Positions 58,068-64,000 of a DNA stretch of 64,000 bases are shown in pieces. The DNA is taken from the NCBI GenBank assembly GCA_032161045.1, contig JAVHTH010000002.1. One strand, given 5' to 3'. Position 1 is the first letter of the stretch. Each line of letters starts with the position of its first letter. The position numbers and the translations under genes are program-made. The DNA is from Fervidibacter sinensis (lineage in GTDB: Bacteria; Armatimonadota; Fervidibacteria; Fervidibacterales; Fervidibacteraceae). The notes under the pieces are model-generated. The model was not told the origin of the DNA, searched no databases, and worked only from the letters and a program-made list of their open reading frames with translations.

Positions 58068-59393
58068 ATGCAATGGCGACAATGGTCGCTCGCAGCGTTA
58101 GCGCTTGTCATCGGTTTCATCTTGGGTTGGTTGGTGCGAAGCAGCATCAGCGGCAAGAAGGAAGTTGTTTCCAGAAAGGTTCTGGCTCAACTCAAAAGCA
58201 ACGACCCTGTTCAACGAGTTGAGGCTGCATGGACGCTTGCTTCAAATCCAACCCCGGAAGTAGCAGACGAACTTGCAAATTTGTTGCTTGACCGAGAAGA
58301 CCATGTCAGGTTGGCGGCGGCTGTAGCATTGGCGAGGATCGGTGAGCCCGCAATCTTGCCGACCCTTCGGGTTGTCAAAAAGGCAACGGAGGAAGCAGCG
58401 AAAAACCCTCAACAACCTTTTCACTTCCTGCCGGGTCAGTTTTTCAAGCAACCTCGCGAGGCTGCTGTCTTCATCCTAACCCACATCGCCCGTTCAAGCG
58501 AAGGGGCAAAGAAAGTTGCGAAATTGCTTGAAAGTCATGACCCGTTGGAACTCGGAATTGCCCAGCAAGCATTACAGCAAGTTGGTGCGCCTGCGCTCCC
58601 TGCGATTCTGCCTTACCTGAAACACGAGCGTCGCGAGGTCAGGTTCGCAGCACTTAGCGTTGTCAGCGCTTGCGGTGAACAGGCTATTGACACTTTGAGG
58701 AAATTCATCGTTGAGAGCAAGGAAGAACCGAAAACCCAACTTGACCAAGAAACGATGCAAATGGCAGTTTATTCGCTCGGCAATACACACAGCGATAAAG
58801 CCTTGCCTGTGCTCAAAGAGGCACTCAAAAACTCACTGCTTGAGGCTGCTGCTTGGCAGGCAATAGGCAACTTGAGAACCGAAGGGGCAAAGAAGTTTTT
58901 GCTGGAGCAGTCGCAAAAGTTCGTCAAGGAAGGTAAGAACCCGCCACCTGCGATGATTTCCGCTATTGGGGCGTCGCAAATTACTGAAGCCATACCATAC
59001 ATTCGCCAATGGCTGAAATCTTCCGACCCTCGCGTTCAAGAAGCGGCAGCGTTGGCTTTGGGGATGCTCAGGGACAAGAGTGCCGTCCCATTGCTAATAC
59101 CTCTACTGGAGGCGAAGGACATTGGTTTGGCATCGGCGGCGGCTAACGCTCTGGGGTTGCTTGCTGAACCCCAAGCGCTGCCTGCACTTTACAAAGCGTT
59201 GGAACGAGTGAAAAACCCAGCCGATACGCAAGTCGTTTTGAACTCGCTAACGGCAATTCAAAGCATCAACGAACGCTCTTCCATCCCTGTGCTTGAGAAT
59301 TTCCTTCGTCGCCCCGACTTGCCGGAGGTTGTGAAAGAGCAGACAAAGAGGGTTCTGGACTACCTGCAGCGATATGGTCGCCCAAGTTTTTAG
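58068..59393 (+). CDS. membrane-anchored HEAT-repeat protein
   Basis: 441 residues from ATG 58068 (AAAGGGGTG before it, spacing about 12, so an upstream start is possible). One membrane helix at about 6-25 (SLAALALVIGFILGWLVRS), then at least nine HEAT/armadillo-like repeats of paired helices, for example LLDREDHVRLAAAVALARIGEPAILPTL, LKHERREVRFAALSVVSACG, LKSSDPRVQEAAALALGMLRDKSAVPLLIPLL and KDIGLASAAANALGLLAEPQALPAL. The whole is a protein-binding solenoid, likely extracytoplasmic. It lies 94 bases upstream of the barrel gene and may work with it. Confidence 0.85.
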   Translation: MQWRQWSLAALALVIGFILGWLVRSSISGKKEVVSRKVLAQLKSNDPVQRVEAAWTLASNPTPEVADELANLLLDREDHVRLAAAVALARIGEPAILPTLRVVKKATEEAAKNPQQPFHFLPGQFFKQPREAAVFILTHIARSSEGAKKVAKLLESHDPLELGIAQQALQQVGAPALPAILPYLKHERREVRFAALSVVSACGEQAIDTLRKFIVESKEEPKTQLDQETMQMAVYSLGNTHSDKALPVLKEALKNSLLEAAAWQAIGNLRTEGAKKFLLEQSQKFVKEGKNPPPAMISAIGASQITEAIPYIRQWLKSSDPRVQEAAALALGMLRDKSAVPLLIPLLEAKDIGLASAAANALGLLAEPQALPALYKALERVKNPADTQVVLNSLTAIQSINERSSIPVLENFLRRPDLPEVVKEQTKRVLDYLQRYGRPSF

Positions 59394-59487
59394 AGTGTCA
59401 TTGCCGAAGCCACAGTGTTTGGGCAAAATTCGTTTTGGGCAAAAAGCCAATGACCCAAGGAAACAGGGAAAAGTGAGGGGCTTACCC

Positions 59488-61473
59488 ATGCGATGCTTGA
59501 GTTTTTGGGCAACAGTCTTGCTTGCCGTTTTGTGTGGGTTAAGTGCATATGCTCAATCCCAAGCGCCACTGACCCAGCGCCGCACTTTCCTGCTCACCGC
59601 ATCGCCTCCCCAAATTCCCGCTGACGGAAAAAGCACTTGCGAGATCACCGTCAGGATTGATGACCCATCTGTGCCCGATGGAACCATCGTCTATTTCACC
59701 AGTTCGTTGGAAGGAACCGTTATTGAACCTCAAGCGACGCTTCGCGGCGGTATCGCTCGCGTGAAATTGAGGGCAGGAACGGTGCCGGGAGTAACAATTG
59801 TCACTGCAATGTTTGGCACTTCTCGTCAAACCGTTGAGGTTCAGTTGCTTCCGCCGGGTGTGGAAGCGAGTCGTGAAGGGCAAGTCATCTACATTGAAGG
59901 CGATTATGTGGCTTATGCTCCGGCTCACAATTTCGTTGCAGGGAGCGGCAAAGTTCGGTTCATTTACAAAGGTTGGGAGATCCAAAGCGATGTCAGGCTT
60001 GACTTTTGGATGAACTCAAAAACTGTGGTCGCTGAAGGGCAACCCGGCACAAACCATGTCATTGTCACCAACGGAAAAGTGAGATTGGAAGGTGACCGGT
60101 TCATCGCCGATGTTGAGCGGCAAGTCGGAATTTTGACGAAAGTTGTCCCTGAAGTGAAAAGGATTGTTGTCAAAGGATGGTCGCTTGAAGAAGGGACAGA
60201 AAGCGATGCGATGGGTCTAATTGAACCACCTGCCCCAATGGACATTGAGATAAACTGGATTCGCGGACGCTCGCTAACGATTTATCCTCCCCCAAACGAA
60301 AGGATTGTGGTGCGCAGGGCACAAATTTACGCACAAGGGCGAAAGATGATTGCCTTGCCGATTTATGTTGAAACGAGGGGCGGGCTATCGCTCAGCAATT
60401 ATTACGGCAGCGGGATTGGAAGCCAATTCGGACTGCAAGGGGTCAGCATAACTGCCTACAGCGGCTTTCAAATTGATACGCCCATCTACTATCGGGCTGA
60501 CTTGAAAGGAACAGGCGCAATAAGGCTTCAATACTTTGGCGGACAAGGCTTCAGCGCTTACCGAAAGGGTTTCGCTCTATCGCTTGAGGAGCAATATGTT
60601 TTCGGAAAGCGCGGAGAAATTGAAGGCGGGATGTTGCTTGAGCAGTTCACCCGCTCTGATTGGGGCTTTAGATGGCAGCATTTTCATAGGTTAGGCAACG
60701 GTGGACGCCTGAACCTATTCCTTGACTACCCGCGCCACAAGGACTTGTTTATCAGGCTCGGCTATCACGGGTCAATCAAAAATGCCGGGCTTGGATTGGA
60801 GTTGAACCTTCAAAAGCCGGAGTCACAAGGGTTGTCCCACAGCGTCCACGCTTACACATATTTGCCCGGCAAGTCGTTGGGCAAGTCAGGTTTGTCATAC
60901 ACCCTTTCCGCTGGAGCGATATGGCAACCGAAGAGTTGGGGCTCTTCCTTCGGATGGAGTGTGGACGCAAACTTCAACTTGCCGTTGTTGAGACTCAGCC
61001 GAAACGATCAAATTTCGTCGCAACTTGGACTCTCCCTTTTGCAAATGGGCGGTAAGTTTGATTTACCTTGGCAATTTAGCGCCATGCTGAACCGACCCAT
61101 CGGTCGGATGGGGAATTTGTCGCTGACCTACAACCTTGACAAAGGGCGAAGTTTCTGGGGAAGCAGCGGGTCTATCTCCGAAACGCTCTCTCTCACGCTC
61201 ATGCTCCGCCCGTCGTATAAGTGGCAAATTTACGGGATGAGTTCCTTGAACTTGCGGGGAGGCGGTCAGTTCAGCAGCATCTACACTTACTTCACGCCAA
61301 GCAGTTTGTGGCGAATAGGGCTTGAGGTGAGTTACCAAGGCTATTCGGGCTTCAACTACCTTGACTATGGCTTCAGAATCACAAGGGACTTAGGCAACGG
61401 TGTGGGGATTTCACTGAACTGGTCGCGCTCACGGAGTCGCTTTTACTTGGAGTTTGGCGGGATGTATTGGTAA
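59488..61473 (+). CDS. LptD-like outer membrane β-barrel protein with Ig-like domain
   Basis: 661 residues from ATG 59488 (GTGAGGGG before it). A signal peptide (RCLSFWATVLLAVLCGLSAYA) is followed by an invasin/Big_1-like Ig domain (about 29-125: FLLTASPPQIPADGKSTCEITVRI, DGTIVYFTSS, GIARVKLRAGTVPGVTIVTA). Then comes an LptA/OstA-like β-jellyroll (EGQVIYIEGDYVAYAPAHNFVAGSGKVRF, WEIQSDVRLDFW, VIVTNGKVRLEGDRFIADV). From about 320 a long array of alternating amphipathic β-strands ends in the aromatic terminus GGMYW, which marks an outer membrane barrel. LptD places LPS in the outer leaflet. The Ig domain before the jellyroll is not usual for LptD. Confidence 0.7.
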   Translation: MRCLSFWATVLLAVLCGLSAYAQSQAPLTQRRTFLLTASPPQIPADGKSTCEITVRIDDPSVPDGTIVYFTSSLEGTVIEPQATLRGGIARVKLRAGTVPGVTIVTAMFGTSRQTVEVQLLPPGVEASREGQVIYIEGDYVAYAPAHNFVAGSGKVRFIYKGWEIQSDVRLDFWMNSKTVVAEGQPGTNHVIVTNGKVRLEGDRFIADVERQVGILTKVVPEVKRIVVKGWSLEEGTESDAMGLIEPPAPMDIEINWIRGRSLTIYPPPNERIVVRRAQIYAQGRKMIALPIYVETRGGLSLSNYYGSGIGSQFGLQGVSITAYSGFQIDTPIYYRADLKGTGAIRLQYFGGQGFSAYRKGFALSLEEQYVFGKRGEIEGGMLLEQFTRSDWGFRWQHFHRLGNGGRLNLFLDYPRHKDLFIRLGYHGSIKNAGLGLELNLQKPESQGLSHSVHAYTYLPGKSLGKSGLSYTLSAGAIWQPKSWGSSFGWSVDANFNLPLLRLSRNDQISSQLGLSLLQMGGKFDLPWQFSAMLNRPIGRMGNLSLTYNLDKGRSFWGSSGSISETLSLTLMLRPSYKWQIYGMSSLNLRGGGQFSSIYTYFTPSSLWRIGLEVSYQGYSGFNYLDYGFRITRDLGNGVGISLNWSRSRSRFYLEFGGMYW

Positions 61474-61698
61474 CTCTGTCAAGACTTGACGCCAACCGTT
61501 GGCTGTGCTATGCTTTGAACCGCTAACATGTGCGGTTTTGATGGGGAAACCGACGGGGATGGGGTGCGGGTCTTTGCGAACCGCCCTTGCATCGCCCGAT
61601 GAACTTAAAGAGCACCAGATACCGAAACAGCAGGAAGCAGAGAGCAGACCGCTGGGCTTCTCGGTCAAACGCGAAGCCTGGCACCCCCAAACCCCCGG

Positions 61699-61769
61699 CG
61701 CCCGAAGGTTGCTGCCGCAGGGGCAGCCGGCACCTTGCAGGCAGGCACCTTCGGGCGTTCCCTTTTTTG
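61699..61769 (+). terminator. Rho-independent terminator after the barrel gene
   Basis: CGCCCGAAGGT (61699-61709) pairs with ACCTTCGGGCG (61747-61757), with an inner GCTGCC/GGCAGC hairpin. TTCCCTTTTTTG follows. A weaker hairpin AACCGC...GCGGTT lies near 61518. Between 61560 and 61690 there is another hairpin (GGCTTC...GAAGCC, 61655-61680). The whole 61474-61825 gap holds no gene but is unusually rich in stem-loops. Confidence 0.8.
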
Positions 61770-61825
61770 TGCCATGATTTTCTCTGGTTCTTCAAACCAG
61801 CGACAAATGAGAGGTGGCAAGCACT

Positions 61826-63004
61826 ATGGGCGAAACCTTAACGCATAGGGAACGGTGGTTGCGAACTTTTCACTACCAACCCGTTGACCATGTGCCCGAC
61901 GAGGAGTTTGGCTATTGGAATGAAACCTACACTGTCTGGCACAAGCAAGGGTTGCCTGAGTGGGTTCGGACAGAAAGCGATGCTAACAAGTTCTTTGGGT
62001 TCGCACCGAGAGCCATGGTCCCAATTCACCTTGACATCCACCCTTGGTTTGAAGCAAAAGTCCTTGAGGAGACCGACCGCTACCAAATCGTCATTGACAG
62101 CAAAGGGGTAAAGTGCATGGTTTACAAGGACGGAACAAGCACAATTCCACGCTATCTTGAGTTCCCAATTAAAACCCGCTCAGATTGGGAAGAGTTCAAA
62201 AAGCGACTTGACCCAACTGACCCTGTTCGCTACCCAGCCAATTGGGAAGAGTGGAAGCAGAAAGTCGCCAACCGAGATTACCCGCTCGGAATTTTCTGTG
62301 GAAGTTTGTTCGGTTGGCTTCGTGATTGGATGGGCTTTGAGAATATCGCCATCGCCTGTATAGAAGAGCCGGCTTGGGTTGAAGAGATGATGGAGTATCT
62401 GACCGAGTTCTTCCTCGCCGTCATCAAAAAAGCCGTTGAAGAAGTCCAACTTGACTTTGCTCACTTTTGGGAGGATATGGCTTTCAACAACGGTCCGATG
62501 ATTTCGCCAAAACTTTTCCGCCAATGGATGACCCCCCGATACAAGCGCATCACCGATTTCCTTCGCAAGCACGGGATTGACATCGTGATTGTTGATTGTG
62601 ACGGCAACATCCTCCAACTCGTCCAACATTGGCTTGACGGGGGCGTCAATGTCATGTTCCCGCTTGAAGTCCGCGCTGGCTCAGACCCAGTTTTGATTCG
62701 CAGGAAGTTCGGCAAAGATGTCCTGCTGATGGGTGGGGTTGACAAAATGAGATTGATTGCGGGCAAGCAAGCAATCGTTGAAGAACTTAAACGAATTGCC
62801 CCCATCGTTGAAGAAGGCGGATACATCCCCCATGTTGATCACCGCTGTCCGCCAGATGTGACTTACGAAAACTACCTGTTTTACCTTGAGACGAAACGGC
62901 GAATGTTCGGCATCCCTGACCCACCTCACTGGGAACAGGTCAAAGAAGCCTTTGAACGCTTCAAGCGTGGCGAAAAAGTGGAATTCCCAAAGGAACAACT
63001 ATAG
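61826..63004 (+). CDS. uroporphyrinogen decarboxylase (UroD) family protein, second copy
   Basis: 392 residues from ATG 61826 (GAGAGGTGG before it; GTG 61814 is an earlier option). It shares the superfamily layout with the gene at 4495-5535 but is longer and only distantly similar. Landmarks: HRERWLRTFHYQPVDHVPD at the start, LGIFCGSLFGWLRDWMGFEN, FAHFWEDMAFNNGPMISPKLFRQWMTPRYKRI, DIVIVDCDGNILQLVQHWLDGGVNVMFPLE, LMGGVDKMRLIAG and IPHVDHRCPPDVTYENYLFYL. The last resembles proteins of this family that act in sugar catabolism or methyl transfer. Not HemE by its catalytic residues. Substrate unknown. Confidence 0.82.
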   Translation: MGETLTHRERWLRTFHYQPVDHVPDEEFGYWNETYTVWHKQGLPEWVRTESDANKFFGFAPRAMVPIHLDIHPWFEAKVLEETDRYQIVIDSKGVKCMVYKDGTSTIPRYLEFPIKTRSDWEEFKKRLDPTDPVRYPANWEEWKQKVANRDYPLGIFCGSLFGWLRDWMGFENIAIACIEEPAWVEEMMEYLTEFFLAVIKKAVEEVQLDFAHFWEDMAFNNGPMISPKLFRQWMTPRYKRITDFLRKHGIDIVIVDCDGNILQLVQHWLDGGVNVMFPLEVRAGSDPVLIRRKFGKDVLLMGGVDKMRLIAGKQAIVEELKRIAPIVEEGGYIPHVDHRCPPDVTYENYLFYLETKRRMFGIPDPPHWEQVKEAFERFKRGEKVEFPKEQL

Positions 63005-63283
63005 TGGCAAATAAAAAACGGCTCGGCAGGAGCCTCGCCCTCCAATTTTCTCTCGGAGGGCACGCCTCCGGCGTGCTGAATTCCCCTTGTAGGGCAGGGT
63101 TTTATACCCTGCCGAAGAATTTTCTATCGGCGCGGTGTGAAACCGCGCCCTACTTGTAGGGCAGGGTTTTACACCCTGCCGACAAATTTTTTTTCGGCGC
63201 GGTATAAAACCGCGCCCTACATTAAGAATTTTTCGGCTCGGCAGGCGCCTCACCCTCCCAGAAATGGGTTGAATTCGTGAAGA
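63005..63283. repeat. array of twin-palindrome elements
   Basis: 279 bases: an opening CGGCTCGGCAGGAGCC hairpin, then CGGAGGGCACGCCTCCGGCGTGC (63053), then two head-to-tail 65-bp units at 63089-63153 and 63156-63220. Each begins GTAGGGCAGGG and ends CCGCGCCCTAC, with hairpins AGGGCAGGG...CCCTGCC and GGCGCGG...CCGCGCC. Then another CGGCTCGGCAGGCGCC piece follows at 63234. The module order matches that at 24364-24463. Confidence 0.85.
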
Positions 63284-64000
63284 TCAGAGAGCAGGCAAAT
63301 CAACAGGGATACCGTCTTGCTCCGCCGATTTTCTTGCCCCTTCAATGAAGGCGACAATTTGCAATGTTTCGGAAATGTCAAGTGGCGGTTTACGGGTTTG
63401 AAACATCGCAACGACTTGCTTGAGCAATTCTCGGTAAATGAAACGCACATCAATCATCGTCGTCCACGCCTGCCTCTCGCAAATGACGGTAAATCCGTAA
63501 GCGTGAGCGCCTCTGCGGATGCCACGCATTATCCCGATACGCCCGTCCTCCCAATCGCCAACCACGACTTCGCCATCGTCGCGGTAAAAGCATCTCACTC
63601 TTCGGCAACCTTTTCCCATTAGCGCAAACAGTGTCTCAACACCGTGAATGCCGTAGTGAAATAAGCCGGGGTTTCGCGGGTGAGTTGGTGCAGGTGAAAA
63701 AGCATCAGCGGCAACCACTTTGCCCCATTCTTGCTCTTGTTCGTGAACTCGTTGCACTTCAAGAGCATAACGCAATGACGAACTTGAAAACAAAGGTGCA
63801 TCGTGCTTTGAAGCAATTTCAGCCATCAAGAGTGCATCGTGGAGCGAGCACGCAAACGGCTTGTCAACGAAAACAGGCATTCCAGCCTCAAGGAAAGGCT
63901 TTGCTCGCTCCAAATGAACACTGCCGTCTTGCGACAGCACCATCACGGCGTCAACCAAGTTTCGCAACTCGTCCAAATTGTCAACAAACTGAACGCTCAA
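63284..64000 (-). CDS. Gfo/Idh/MocA family oxidoreductase, partial (5' end outside window)
   Basis: The reading frame runs off the window end, so the N-terminal glycine-rich loop is not seen. The visible 238 residues contain VDAVMVLSQDGSVHLERAKPFLEAGMPVFVDKPFACSLHDA with the (D/E)KP motif, and in the second domain HYGIHGVETLFALMGKGCRRVRCFYRDDGEVVVGDWEDGRIGIMRGI with the conserved His region. It ends ISETLQIVAFIEGARKSAEQ, typical of the family's last helix. An NAD(P)-dependent sugar dehydrogenase or similar, with unknown substrate. It is convergent with the UroD-like gene across the repeat array. Confidence 0.88.
   Translation of the reverse strand: MSVQFVDNLDELRNLVDAVMVLSQDGSVHLERAKPFLEAGMPVFVDKPFACSLHDALLMAEIASKHDAPLFSSSSLRYALEVQRVHEQEQEWGKVVAADAFSPAPTHPRNPGLFHYGIHGVETLFALMGKGCRRVRCFYRDDGEVVVGDWEDGRIGIMRGIRRGAHAYGFTVICERQAWTTMIDVRFIYRELLKQVVAMFQTRKPPLDISETLQIVAFIEGARKSAEQDGIPVDLPAL

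Noticed and set aside
61560..61770. Possible SRP RNA or riboswitch
   Set aside because: AGGAAGCAG and several stems recall SRP RNA, but the GGAA-loop core and asymmetric loop are not formed; no known riboswitch core fits either.

Overview
The window looks like chromosomal DNA of an uncultured, probably thermophilic, diderm bacterium. My best guess is Armatimonadota, close to Candidatus Fervidibacter. This rests on style rather than a marker gene: several paralogous 'uroporphyrinogen decarboxylase-like', TIM-barrel sugar isomerase and Gfo/Idh/MocA proteins, four Uma2 nucleases, a GH50-like hydrolase, many prepilin-like proteins, a β-barrel LptD-like protein (hence an outer membrane), and gaps filled with short palindromic elements. 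No rRNA is present. Two tRNA genes (His, Arg) lie near 35.2-35.4 kb. I see no CRISPR array, phage or full insertion sequence.

Layout. 0-10.5 kb: a split phosphodiester-glycosidase-like gene, an AddB-like nuclease, a UroD-family protein, a Spy/CpxP-like periplasmic protein, a large membrane protein, two tandem Uma2 genes and an M55 D-aminopeptidase. 10.5-15.4 kb: the most unusual region, a minus-strand operon made of a repeated three-gene cassette (membrane-anchored redoxin, prepilin-like protein, ten-cysteine secreted protein) that occurs twice, followed by a third redoxin-like gene broken by an in-frame stop. A frameshifted LuxR-type HTH gene lies just upstream. 15.5-27.6 kb: folate cyclo-ligase, a MITE-like element with target duplication, sugar isomerase, two more Uma2 genes, enolase, DUF4350 protein, MazG-like protein, alcohol dehydrogenase, GH50-like hydrolase and a YedY-like molybdoenzyme. 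27.7-35.1 kb: a cell-wall and division cluster murC-murB-ddl-ftsQ-DUF881-sbp-ftsA-galU, with no ftsZ after ftsA.

35-51 kb: sugar isomerase/MocA/BtuF-like operon, a dual-RCK TrkA protein with a membrane-anchored UspA protein, a graveyard of toxin-antitoxin genes (frameshifted MazF, truncated DUF5615, DUF433), an APC permease beside an M42 peptidase, a VWA metallopeptidase-like protein, CDP-alcohol phosphatidyltransferase, ArgD, KtrAB and a class V aminotransferase. 51-64 kb: cold-shock protein, PdtaS-like histidine kinase, a 737-bp tandem duplication of a VapBC-like pair, O-antigen ligase, a HEAT-repeat protein, the LptD-like barrel protein, a second UroD-family protein, and a MocA oxidoreductase cut by the window end.

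A family of 54-86 bp 'twin-palindrome' elements with GTAG...CTAC-like ends occurs at seven or more intergenic sites. All function calls come from reading the sequences; no database search was possible.
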